DNA from: Chelydra serpentina | Taxonomy: Eukaryota > Chordata > Testudines > Chelydridae | Reading direction: 5' to 3' | DNA length: 64,000 bases | Assembly (NCBI GenBank): GCA_037349315.1 | Contig: JBAIAC010000040.1 | Location: 19,659,501-19,723,500, forward strand | In this document: positions 10,533-20,840 of the stretch, one piece after another | How positions within the stretch are numbered: position 1 is the stretch's first letter | Layout of the letters: every line of letters begins with the position of its first letter | The notes under the pieces: model-generated | Databases searched by the model: none | Seen by the model: only the letters and a program-made list of their open reading frames with translations | Told to the model about the DNA's origin: nothing | Translations under genes and position numbers: made by a program

Positions 10533-12379
10533 TTCTTTATTCATTTAGGCCTCAGTATTGCAAAGATTTCTCTGCAGATTCAGGGCTCTACCTCCAATGA
10601 GTCCATTGCAGGATTGGGGCTTTCTTAATGAAATGAAGGGAACGTTCCTAAATATAGTATGACTTTCCCTCCTGTGCTGTTCTCTCTCACTTTCAGTGGA
10701 AGGCTCTGAAGTGAATCTCTGGCACATGCATTCTTTGTGATAAAGCTTTAGTATTTTCACTGCAAGGCTCATATTTTTTCCCCAACGTAATGAGTGACAA
10801 TTAACATAAATAATGTGATTGTTCCATTTACGATAATTTAACCTGTCTTTAGTTTTGTCACATAGAGATCTGCAAAAATGAAAGTGCTGCCACTGTTTTG
10901 TTTTCATGCTGGAAAAAACTTAAGCTTTCTCCCTTTTAGCTCAGTTATTGATGAGCAGGTTTGGGTGAGCAATTTGGGAACATTTTCCTCAAATAATTTA
11001 TTGCCAATTTTGCAAAAAGTTTTATTAATTTTTGTCCTGTGCCCAGCGGTATCAATAATATGATCACTTCACTATGGGCTTTCTGCTTCAAGTGAATATT
11101 CATGAATACTTTTTGGCAAAAATTGCCCAGCTCTTCTGACGAGTGAACTTCAGAAAGTTTGCAGTAATTCAGCTGAGAGGCTCCCAAAAGTTTATATTTT
11201 TTTTCTAAAGACATCCAAGCTTGCTAACAACAACAAGAGGACCTTCCCTGAACATTCTGTGAACCTCTGATAAATCCTTATAAACACAGTCAGTAAAACC
11301 AACAAACAAAAATACCAGAAGACAATACAATAATAGTAAATAACTAGGCAGCACAAAATTAAACCAAACTCCCCATTTGTCTTTAAGCATCACCCCCAAT
11401 AATGTTTGCTTCTTCAGCATCCTCCTGAGAAGATGTGCCCTGAGGGTCAGCTGATATGCAGTATTTTGGAGCAAGAGGGGGAGTGCATGGCAAGAAGAGG
11501 GCTCCTGACAGAGAACACCTTATCACACTTTAGCATCCCCTCTCCATGCTCCATTTTTTTCCTTTTCTTTCCTTCATGCAGGAACAGCCATGCACTGGAG
11601 TATCACAGCTCTGTGCCTTTGGCATTGAGCCCAGTGGTGCTAAGGAAAGTTACCTAATGAATGACTGTCTTTGCCTCCATGCTGCAAGTTAATACTGAGA
11701 TCGTACTCAGCAGAAAGCCAGTGTGGGTAATGGGGATCCCTTCCCTGTGACATACTTCAGTCTCTTAGTCCCATGTGCTTTTATCACAGATCTGCACTAC
11801 ACATGGTGCATGAACTTCTTCTCTGATCTGGATGCAACTCCAAACTGCAAGTTTATGCATCCTAAACAAATGTTACTAATTCTATACACATTCCATCGTT
11901 CACCTTTACTGCAGAAAGGAGAAACCAAATGTTTTTGCCGGTCTCTAAAATCAACATTAACCAAGATGATCAGGGGAGCTCTAGCCATGAAAAACATTGG
12001 GGAAAAACCGCTCTAGAACCTAGTGACATGGAGAAAAGCCAAACTCCCATCCCGCACCAGCCTAGAGAAAACTGGAGTATGAAATGGCAAAATGTTGACT
12101 TCAACCAGCAAACAGATTGAACTAGTCCAGCAAGTAGAGAGGTAGTCTGGACAGGCTTGAAGTCTGCAAGAGCTACTGAGACAGAGAAAGAAAGTGCTGC
12201 ATGGTAGGAAAGACAGTCATGCATAATGGCAAAGGATATAATGGAAAAAGTAGAAGGCAGATTGTTAACAGAAGCAGAGAAAGCAATGATCCAACGATAG
12301 CCGGGAGCCTGCAAGTAATCTTCAAGTAATGCTCAGAGCAAAGTTTCACATAAATAACATCGGACAATGAAGATTTTTA
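10533..12379. other. AT-rich single-copy stretch
   Basis: About 1.85 kb without a repeat or exon that I recognise. All open frames are below 120 codons with no known domain. Part of the 3' portion (after about 12150) may be diverged LINE sequence upstream of the RTE relic, but I could not confirm this. Confidence 0.2.
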
Positions 12380-12703
12380 AGCATGGTGTTCCAGTAATTA
12401 TGGCGAAATTAAGCGGAGGTACAGACAGCACCCAGGATGGAGGAGTTATGGATAAACAAGGTCTGCACAAGAAAAATGGCCCAAAGAGAGTTATTCAAGA
12501 TTAATGACATGGTTATTGGAGGCACTTTGTTCAAATGTAAGGACATTCATAAATACTCCTGGACATCACCAGATGGGCACACAGTGAACCAGATTCATCA
12601 TGTTGTTGTTATGTCACGTGTTGTCAGCAATGAGCCAGGTCAGCAAAACAGCCAAACTGAACTATCTAGCAATGTGAGAGTTTTCCATAGAAATTTCTCT
12701 TAG
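12380..12703 (+). pseudogene. RTE-type LINE relic: end of the AP-like endonuclease domain
   Basis: Codons from about 12494 to 12620 read INDMVIGGTLFKCKDIHKYS, followed by WTSPDG and NQIHH. This is the signature of the C-terminal part of the endonuclease/exonuclease/phosphatase domain of RTE-like LINEs, also found in craniofacial-development-protein-2-like genes. In the family the last motif is usually NQIDH, so an active-site Asp appears changed to His. The upstream part (MDKQGLHKKNGP, about 12448) is in another frame, showing a frameshift near 12485. Downstream the relic is cut off by a CR1 end at 12704. It is a dead fragment, not a host gene as it stands. Confidence 0.75.
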
Positions 12704-12792
12704 AATCATAGAATCATAGAACTGGAAGGGACCTCGAGAGGTCATCTAGTCCAGTCCCCTGCACTCATGGCAGGACTAAGTATTATCTAGAC
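12704..12792 (-). mobile_element. CR1 LINE 3'-end fragment (minus strand)
   Basis: Two tail repeats (GAATCATA twice) are followed by GGAAGGGACCTCGAGAGGTC and the CAGTCCCCTGCACTCATGGC block. This is the reverse complement of the CR1 3' end at about 17155-17250, with which it aligns closely. Only about 89 bp remain before the hAT sequence begins. Confidence 0.9.
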
Positions 12793-13990
12793 CAGGGGTG
12801 GCCAACTGGTTTCTCTGGAGCCGCATGCGGCTCTTCAAAAGAAAATATGTGGCTCCTGCCAGGAGCCAACTCTGGGGTGGGGAAATGGTGGGTGCTCAGC
12901 ACATAGCCCGTGGGAAAAAGCCCTACTCTGAAGGCGAGGTTATAAAAATGTGCCGCACTGATGTGATTTCAATCCTGTCACCAGAGAACGAGAATCTGCA
13001 GCTTTCACGCCACACAACAGAACGCAGAATCTCCACCTGAACAGTGACATCGAATCGCAACTGCACTCCCAACTTCCGCAGTGGGAGTCTTTGAGCATTG
13101 CTTTGGATGAGTCGTGCCATGCACAGGATAAACCTCAACGATCAGTATTTGTCCAGACTGTGTCTGACGACTGTGTTGTAAGGGAGGAACTCCTGGATAT
13201 CTGGCCACTAAAGGACAGAACTCGTGGACGAGATCTAAAGGAGGCATTGATGTTAGTTGCGAAACACCATTTCCCTTTATAGAAGCTCACTGCCATTGCA
13301 ACAGACGGGGCTCTGTCCATGTGGGGATCTGTGAGTGGGTTAGTAGGGCTTTGTAAGTCTGACGAGAGCGTTCCTGAATTTTGGACATTTCACTATTATT
13401 CATCAACTTTTTGTCCTAATTTGCAGGGCCGGCTCTAACATTTGTGCTGCCCAAAGCAGCGTGCTGAATTGCCGCCGCGGCCGGCTTGAGGGCAGACCTG
13501 CTGCCGAATTGCCGCCGCGAATGGCCGGACTGCCGCCCCTTCTGCATTTCCGCCCCAAGCACCAGCTTGGAACGCTGGTGCCTGGAGCCGGCCCTGCTAA
13601 TTTGCGATGGGAAAAATCTCAATTTTTTCCTCAGGACTAGAAAACCATTCTCTATTAAACATGATTTTAATCAGACCGGAGTTTGTTCTGAATTGTACTT
13701 TTCAGAGTTTGTCAAGAGTGCTCAGAGCCAGGGAGGGGTGTTCTTTGACGTGCTTAATACAGATCTCAAGAAATAAATACATTAATCAGCGCTATCTCTG
13801 GAGAGCGAAGGGTTTCCATTTTCCTAGCTTTTACACATTCCGAAATTTGGAGGAATCCGAAGAACAACTGATCGTGAGAGTATTGGCAGTTGTCTGTGGC
13901 AAAGGCTATTTTGAGGAAGCAGGAGTCCGCAGACCCACTGAATAAGAGGATTTTTAAGATTGAACGAAGTAAAGCTGTTTGATAAATAGG
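12793..13990 (+). pseudogene. Broken hAT (Charlie-like) transposase, interrupted by a MITE
   Basis: The left end starts with the hAT-like terminus CAGGGGTGGCCAACTGG. From about 12906 the codons read ARGKKPYSEGEVIKM, then SIALDES (first catalytic Asp at 13106-13108), then EELLDIWPLK, then ATDGALSMWG (second Asp at 13304-13306) and an IIHQ block (13395-13406). The order is that of hAT RNase-H-fold transposases like those behind GTF2IRD2- and ZBED-type proteins. It is dead: there is a frame change near 13035, an in-frame TAG at 13280-13282, a frame change before IIHQ, and a 173-bp element at 13424. The catalytic Glu region and the right terminus were not recognised, so the 3' limit is approximate. 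Confidence 0.8.
13424..13596. mobile_element. Short GC-rich hAT-type MITE nested in the transposase relic (173 bp)
   Basis: The terminal repeat CAGGGCCGGCTC is exact at both ends (12 of 12). The octamer CTAATTTG flanks it exactly (13416-13423 and 13597-13604). The right half (GACCTGCTGCCGAATTGCC onward to the CACCAGCTTGG hairpin end) is shared with the longer element at 60063-60430, so these are short and long forms of one family. There is no coding capacity. It inserted after the host transposase copy was already in place. Confidence 0.95.
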
Positions 13991-14000
13991 AGGAAAAAAC

Positions 14001-14127
14001 AAGGCTGACCAGCTGTCCTGATTTTATAGGAACTGTGCCGATATTCGGGGCTTTGTCCTAGGTAGGCACCTATTGCCCCCCCACTCCTCCTGTCCTGATT
14101 TTTCACACTTGCTATCTGGGCACCCTA
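14001..14127 (+). mobile_element. TAGGGTGACCAGA-type MITE, copy 1 (127 bp)
   Basis: The ends are imperfect inverted repeats (AAGGCTGACCAG against TAGGGTGCCCAG), and GAAAAAAC flanks the element exactly (13993-14000 and 14128-14135). The interior phrases TGTCCTGATTTT and CCTGATTTTTCACAC match the copies at 33887 and 48286. This is the most diverged of the three. Confidence 0.9.
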
Positions 14128-14254
14128 GAAAAAACTCACAAATATTTTTTTAAAATTAAAAAACAACTGATTTCAAAAATGTTCATGAAATGGGTTGGGG
14201 GTTTTTTTATACCAAAAACATGTGGTTTCAAGGAAGATTTTTGCCTCCTTTCCC

Positions 14255-14420
14255 CAGCTGTAAATGGGGCTAATAAAACTTACTCACATTAACTAGCTCC
14301 CACAATGATGAATGTCCTAGAAATTACACAGATGACAAACAAAGATAGATTGAGAGATGGCTCCAGGTTTAATGAGGTAATGTATACAAAGCACTGTGTA
14401 CATGGAAATTGCTGAATTGC
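14255..14420. repeat. Possible MIR fragment and adjoining low-information sequence
   Basis: AGCTGTAAATGGGGCTAATAA near 14257-14277 resembles the MIR core phrase for the same position. Too little remains to be sure. The rest is ordinary AT-rich sequence. Confidence 0.35.

Positions 14421-14423
<3 letters not shown>

Positions 14424-14459
<36 letters not shown>
14424..14459. repeat. (CA)n microsatellite
   Basis: About 18 uninterrupted AC dinucleotides. The unbroken run suggests a recently active, length-variable locus. Confidence 0.97.
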
Positions 14460-14461
<2 letters not shown>

Positions 14462-14804
14462 TAAATACCATAATTATAGTAGGTGGAGGGGATCCCAAAG
14501 TCAGCAGGCTCCCACTCAATCTATGATTGTATGGCAAAATTTTGTGCTGTTAACTCAATATAAATATCAGCGGGGTGCCCAGCTGTTGGAACGCCAGAGC
14601 GCCTTTTCTGCACATAATGCAACAAGAAAAATTCAGTGGTGAGACCAGCCCTGCTTTTCTATTGTTAAACGGACTTATACAGAACTGTTTTCCTCTTCAC
14701 GTCTCCCCCACGTTACATGATTTGATGCTTTTTTTTGTTGCTATGCCTCAGGGTTTTAAAACCAGTCTTCCTAATAGGGCTAGATATAATTCAGAGCCTT
14801 AATG

Positions 14805-15180
14805 ATAGATTAAATACCAAATACCTTAACATTTGAGAAATGACATTTATTATACAGAGTTGTAAATAGAGAAAAAAATTACAATAGAGCACAGTGTAGA
14901 TCTTACATAAACGGCACTAGTTCTGTGTAATGACTATGATAATGTCAGTGCTAACAAGCAGATAATTGGCATCATTGAGATAATTTTTGGCACCTTATGC
15001 AGAGGGGAAACTGCTCTGCATAATTATTTTACCTAGGAATATTCTTTATTTAACAGATCTATTTGCATAACGGTTGGAACTTTCTGTAAGCTATAAGAAG
15101 TGTTTAAAATGTTGATTTGTTTTATCCACTAAATAATTGCTTATTCATGAGAACTGGCACCTGAAGACTTTAGTAATTGA
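14805..15180. promoter_or_regulatory. Candidate conserved non-coding element
   Basis: An AT-rich single-copy block with an exact octamer word ATTTGCAT (15061-15068), TAATTATTTT (15021-15030), GATAATTGG (14961-14969) and no repeat similarity. This clustering of POU- and homeodomain-like words is typical of vertebrate developmental enhancers. It is inference only and needs alignment to other amniotes. Confidence 0.3.
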
Positions 15181-15370
15181 GGTAGAGTGACCCAGTGGAA
15201 GCAACAACAACATACTGGATCTACAGGTCCAAACAGAGGCAAAATTTGTGGACCACTGACAACCACCTAATAGACTTTTATTGCTGTATAAAACTGCCAT
15301 TTATTGTAGCAAAACTTTTTAAAAACTTTTTCAAAATTGATAAATTCACTGTTGATCTGTATGTAAAACG

Positions 15371-16019
15371 CACCTGCTGGGCTGCTCAGTGTCCCAGGTA
15401 CAGACAGGTAGAACACACCTGCTGGGCTGTTCAGCGTCCCAGGTACAGACAGGTAGTACACACCTGCTGGGCTGTTCAGTCTCCCAGGTAGACAGGTAGA
15501 ACACACCTGCTGGGCTGTTCAGTCTCCCAGGTACAGACAGGTAGAACACACCTGCTGGGCTGTTCAGTCTCCCAGGTAGACAGGTAGAACACACCTGCTG
15601 GGCTGTTCAGCGTCCCAGGTACAGACAGGTAGTACACACCTGCTGGGCTGTTCAGTCTCCCAGGTAGACAGGTAGAACACACCTGCTGGGCTGTTCAGTC
15701 TCCCAGGTACAGACAGGTAGAACACACCTGCTGGGCTGTTCAGTCTCCCAGGTAGACAGGTAGAACACACCTGCTGGGCTGTTCAGTCTCCCAGGTAGAC
15801 AGGTAGAACACACCTGCTGGGCTGCTCAGTATCCCGGGTTCATACAGGTAGAACACACCTGCTGGGCTGTTCAGTCTCCCAGGTAGACAGGTAGAACACA
15901 CCTGCTGGGCTGTTCAGTCTCCCAGGTAGACAGGTAGAACACACCTGCTGGACTGCTCAGTATCCCGGGTTCATACAGGTAGAACACACCTGCTGGACTG
16001 CTCAGCGTCCCAGGTACAG
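15371..16019. repeat. Minisatellite of 43/45-bp units with higher-order structure
   Basis: Fifteen units start with CACCTGCTGG at 15371, 15416, 15461, 15504, 15549, 15592, 15637, 15680, 15725, 15768, 15811, 15856, 15899, 15942 and 15987 (the last is partial). Long units carry CAGGTACAGACAGGTAG and short ones CAGGTAGACAGGTAG. The block 15416-15591 is repeated exactly as 15592-15767 (176 bp, pattern 45-43-45-43). Two units (15811 and 15942) share a TATCCCGGGTTCATACAGG variant. Minus-strand open frames across the array are by-products: unit length is not a multiple of three and the same words recur in several frames. Confidence 0.97.
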
Positions 16020-16276
16020 TGTTGACGCTAGCTCCCCTTGAGTTCGTGCACTAACAAGGGTAGTGTAGCCACAGTGACATGGGCAGTGGCATGCGATAGC
16101 CACACTAAGTACAAGCCTGCTGGGACCCCATGGGTATGTACTTGGGCAGTGGCTCCAGGTTGCCGCTCAGTGCACTCCTGCTACCACAGCTACGCTACAG
16201 GTTTTAAGCTAGCTGGGTGGCAGCATCTGTGGGGGCGGGGAATGCATCTCAGCGCCAAGTGTGGACATAGCCTAAG
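16019..16276. repeat. Probable degenerate MITE adjoining the minisatellite
   Basis: The right part ends GTGTGGACATAGCC, like the GTGTAGACATAGCC-type terminus common in chelonian and avian MITEs. The left part, directly at the end of the minisatellite (CAGTGTTGACGCTAGC), may be the opposite end. No target duplication is visible, so this is tentative. Confidence 0.4.
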
Positions 16277-16612
16277 AGCGGTTAGGAATCCTAGGACTGG
16301 AAGGGACCTTGAGAGGTCATCTAGGCCAGGCCCCTGCATGGAGGCAGGACTAAGTGCTTTTTAGCCCATCCCTGGGGGGCGCGTTAACTCCTATTAACCA
16401 ATCTCCTAATGCAGCATGAATCTACCTGTGAAATACACCCAAGTATTTAGAGGGCTGCTAGTTCCTTTAGTTGCATATGTAGTTGCAAATCTAGGTTGTG
16501 TTCCGAATACATCCCAGAATAATGTTCCCTTTTTTTGCAACAACGTAATACTATTCACTCAGACTTAGCTCGTGATCTACTGTGACCCCCAAATCCCTTT
16601 CTGCAGTACAAG
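16277..16612 (-). mobile_element. CR1 LINE fragment (minus strand) with internal loss
   Basis: At 16281-16370 lies the reverse complement of the CR1 3' end (GGACTGGAAGGGACCTTGAG and the following block). At about 16500-16612 lies reverse-complement CR1 coding sequence ending CCCAAATCCCTTTCTGCAGT. The middle does not match the CR1 copies well and seems rearranged. It abuts a plus-strand CR1 head to head. Confidence 0.75.
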
Positions 16613-17251
16613 TGAACAGTGTAACACTTTTGCAAAAAAGCAAACATCATTCTGGGGTGTATTAGCAGGAGTGTTGTAAGCAAGACATGAGAAGCAATTC
16701 TTCTGCTCTACTCCACGCTGATTAGGCCTCAGCTGGAGTATTGTGTCCAGTTCTGGGCGCCACATTTCAGGAAAGATGTGGACAAATTGAAGAAAGTCCA
16801 GAGAAGTGCAACAAAAATGATTAAAGGTCTAGAAAACATGACCTATGAGGGAAGATTGAAAAAACTGGGTTTGTTTAATCTGGGGAAGAGAAGACTGAGC
16901 GGGGACATGATAACAGTTTTCAAGGACATAAAAGATTGTAAGGAGGACGGAGAAAAATTGTTCTCCTTAATCTCTGAGGATAGGACAAGAAGCAATGGGC
17001 TTAAATTTCAGCAAGGGTGGTTTAGGTTGGACATTAGGAAAAAATTCCTAACTGTCAGGGTGGTTAAGCACTGGAATAAATTGCCAAGGGAGGTTGTGGA
17101 ATTTCCATCATTGGAGATTTTTAAGAGCAGGTTGGACAAACACCTGTCAGGGATGGTCTAGATAATACTTAGTCCTGCCTTGAGTGCAGGGGACTGGCCT
17201 AGATGACCTCTTGAGGTCCCTTCCAGTTCTACGAGTCTATGATTCTATATT
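16613..17251 (+). mobile_element. CR1 LINE, 3' part with longest open relic of the RT C-terminus
   Basis: A 5'-truncated CR1. The codons from 16778 to 17161 stay open for 127 residues and carry VQRSATKMIKGLENMTYEGR, LGLFNLGKRRLSGDMI and VKHWNKLPREVVEFPS, the standard C-terminal region of the CR1 ORF2 protein after the reverse-transcriptase core. The 3' UTR follows, then the tail GAGTCTATGATTCTATA (about 17235-17251). The catalytic YADD part of the enzyme lies outside the fragment, so it cannot act. The relatively intact frame suggests a younger copy than the one at 9270. Confidence 0.93.
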
Positions 17252-20200
17252 AAACCCAGCATTAGCATTCTCTCTGAACTGCAGGGGCTCTCAACTGGGA
17301 CACAAAGCAAGCTATTATATCTGCATGACAAAATGACATAAAATTGATAAGTTACACTTTACAAACTCAAGGGCATAGTCTCTTATTTAACTCGAGTGTT
17401 CAAAACGAAGCATGCGTGTATGTGGTATGTGAAATACCATGGATAAACAGTTCATCCATAAAACACTCAGAGGAGAACACTAATGGGGCAATGACGGGCA
17501 CTAATAAGTGCCTTACCGATCAGTCCAAAAATATCCATGGGATGTCTGTTTGAGAAATTAACAAGCCACCTATTTATACCATTAAAAGGTAAATTAAATC
17601 ACTGGGGTCACTCCTATGCATTCTCCAGGCGTTTTACAGTGATATTATACAGCACCACATCAGGTTGACTTTATATGGCCGATGATATTTCCTTAATTAA
17701 ACCTTACCAGCTCTTTCCCATAAGAATCTGCCATTCAGTGGTACCACCGGCCAATCCGAAATAGCCAGGTGAAGCAGTGAAAAGCTTACTCTTCAAGAGA
17801 AAGAACTGCTGCTGCACCAGCTAATGAAAGACTCATGCTCACTGGAGCTCAGAGGAGGGCTTATCGATTCATAGTTCTGGAGAGGAGCAGTGTATTTTCC
17901 TTAGAAGGGAATAATCATCATCACAGGCAGAAGTTGAGTGCAGACATCACAGACAGGGAGAGGGAACCACATTGAACTCACCTTGTCCTTATGAGTACTA
18001 ACAATCAACTTGACCATAACCATTATTATGGTCATGTTATCCTGGTTACATTCTGCTGAAGAGTCCTTGGGGACAAGGGAGGAAGGCAGGGAAAAAAAGG
18101 TGATTTCAAAGGGAGCCGATCAGCAGCTCTGAAACTCAGGAAATGTGGATTGATCAGCTCAGCTTCAAAACTGTCAGCCTCAATAAATTGAGAAGAATCC
18201 TAAACTGCCAGGAAGATGGATTACTTAGTGCTTCCCCAGCTCTAGCCTATGTGATTCTGTGGGTGCAAGTCTGGCCCCAGGAATTCACCCTATGTGTTTA
18301 TTTTGCAACGTAGGAAGTGTTAGCGGCAAACACAGAGAAACGTGCTTACACAATTAATGCTCTTGAACAAATGGCTTGTTTACAACCTAGCTGCCTCGGT
18401 TGCCCCATTTGCACAGATCCTCATCCCAAACCTGGCTCTGTGTGGGTGAGTGAGAGAGAGAAAGAGAGAATATTATTCCCTCAGGCACTTGTGAGCTTGC
18501 AGAGAGTAGTTAGTTATGATCCATGTTACCTCAGTTCTGAGATTTGCGATGAAAGGTAAACCTCTCTTTAGTTTCTCAAGGTCCAATGCGTTTAAATTAT
18601 GCACTTCATTGCATTGCAATTAAGCAGGGATATGCAATAAAAAGGATGATTAGTGTGATTCATACATGCAAATGCACAGTATTTATAATTGGGTCAATAT
18701 ATAGAGAACAAGTAAATATTATTAACATATTTAACTATGGAGACAAGTGATTTTTTCATTGCCCAAGATCAGTCCTGACATGTCAGCTCACTGGCCTTTG
18801 CTCAGCATCTATGCACTGTCTCTTCAATTGCTTTCCAAGACATTTGGAAACATTTAAGATGCTAGAAGCAAACCTCGGACTCTTAACACAAGGACATGCC
18901 TGGACCAGCTCCAGGTGTACTCTGGTGCTTTCCCTGTAAGTCTCTGAGCCTGCAACCACAAGGGTTTTTTCCTTTGCAGCCTCTGACGCAGTGAAGCGCG
19001 TCCACATCCCTGACAGACTGTACAATATACATCACACCCAGATTTGTCCCCATACAATTCCAAAGCAACGTCAGAGTCCTGGCTCAAATGGAATGTTCTT
19101 TACCAAAATCACAGAATGTTCATCAACATAAACATGATCAATGGGCTTCTGAGCAGTTCTCAAGCATAAACCCCACACTGGAAAAGTTCAAATTCCCCCC
19201 AGGTTACTAGCTGACACTTAGTTGGCTTCTCCATCGCTGTTTCCGAGTGGGCAGGCAAACAGTTTCTGTAACTAGGAAAGCACCAGATATTCCCCTGACA
19301 AACACTAGACATCCAGCAAAGCATTCTTGACCCTTGGAAAGAAGAAAACACCAAAGGAGATTCTAGCACTGTCGAAAAGTTCCATGGTGCCAATGAAAGC
19401 TACTAAGGCCAGGCCTCTTGCATCCCTGACCCTGTGCAGTGTGCGCCTAGTGTCTCTACTTTGATTTAAGGAGATGAATCAGAGCCTTTTTTCCATACTG
19501 TGGCATCATTATAACTGTGGAGCTTTGTCAGAAATAGATGTGACTGTAAATACAACCTGTCCAAAGCTCCATCACATCCCTGAAGCCCCCGTTCAACAAG
19601 GTACTTACACACACCCCTGGTTTGCAGTGTGTGAGCACCCCTGCTGACTTCCAAAGTAATTATCTGCTTAAGTATCTTGCTGAATCAGAGGCTTAGGTAT
19701 GATTTGCTAGCCGTCCTTTCCAACTCTGTCCCTGTCAGAATGCAAAGCCCCTTTCCCGTTGAGCAGTGAGAGATTTCTGATGTGATTGGTTCCTGACGTT
19801 TGTAAATGGAAGCCCTATTTCACAATTCTGGCACCTAACACCAGGCCTCCTAGTGATGGTGAGAGGAACTACTCCTTGCCAAATAAACCCAGTATCTAGG
19901 GAGGATTGTGATGGATTCGCGATACAGACCCTTTTGGCTGGTCGGGATTCTGCTTTCAGCAGATCATGGTTCACCATCTGGCTGTGAGGCAGAGTCTGTG
20001 TTTTGTGCTTTGCAGACATAATACATATTATGACTTAATTTAACTTCTCTTAGGTTTTCTGTGACCCACTGAAGCAAGTCATGGGTGAGACGCGCAGCAC
20101 AGTTAACAGCAAGCTCAAGGCACAAGTGCAGCATTTGTCCAAATTCACAATGTTGGCAACTTTAGAGTCCATTGTGCAGAAAGACAGTGGTTTTGAACTG

Positions 20201-20565
20201 AACCCTTCAAGCACCACCTGAAACACATTCCGCACTGTTACCTGTCGCCAAGTTAGAGCCCTGCGGCCAGTCGCCCAGCTCAAAGGAAGCTCTGGCCTTT
20301 GCCCTGCGTGGCATGCTACAGGTGCACACACGAGATGTGTGGGCTTGAACAACGGTCAGCAGAGATTCTTTGGTTGTTAAACTGGGATGCACAGTAGAGG
20401 TGGCCATCAGTCAAGTGCAGACACTTACAGCAGGGCTGGATGTTGCCACATATGCACACATGAAACCACCGCTGCCTGGAACCCTCCAGCGTGCTAAGAG
20501 TGTCCCAGGGCTAGGACAGCAAGTGGGGCTACCGCTCACAAGAGCTAACGGCAAGAGGGAAAGAG
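17252..20565. other. Single-copy stretch without recognisable gene or repeat
   Basis: About 3.3 kb of mixed composition. The open frames are all below 101 codons and show no domain. An octamer word ATGCAAAT occurs at 18666-18673 in an AT-rich portion (18580-18760). I see no exon, RNA gene or mobile element. Confidence 0.2.
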
Positions 20566-20840
20566 GATGGTTGGTCTTGTGGATAAGGCACCACTGGAGA
20601 CCTGGTTTCTATTCCTGACCTGGCCATAGACTCCCTGCAGGACATTGGCCAAGCCTTTTAATCTCTCTGCACCCTTCTTCCACACCTCTGACATGGTGAC
20701 AATACTCCCTTCCCCACCCTGTGTCTGCCGTGTGTGTTGGGTGGGGACTGTCTTTTACACTGCCTTGCACACCGTAGTCCTCATCTCTGTTGGGTGCTAA
20801 CGTAATAATCAGAAGTAGAAAGATGTTTGTGTAGCTCCTT
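20566..20840 (+). repeat. MIR-like CORE-SINE
   Basis: The order of parts is right for a MIR: a tRNA-derived head (TGGTCTTGTGGATAAGGCA as A-box region, GGTTTCTATTCCTGACC as B-box region), the core ATTGGCCAAGCCTTTTAATC with CTCTCTGCACC, then a TTGGGTGCTAACGTAATAAT tail. It is diverged but nearly full length. Confidence 0.75.

Noticed and set aside
15267..15770. Four overlapping minus-strand frames with repeated STCLPGRLNSPAGV-like peptides
   Set aside because: They are the 43/45-bp minisatellite read in several frames. The unit length is not a multiple of three and frames shift between units.
15371..16019. CRISPR-like array
   Set aside because: The units are contiguous tandem copies without unique spacers, in a vertebrate sequence.
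16778..17161. 127-codon frame as a host gene
   Set aside because: It is the C-terminal end of CR1 ORF2 within a 5'-truncated LINE with its normal 3' UTR and tail.
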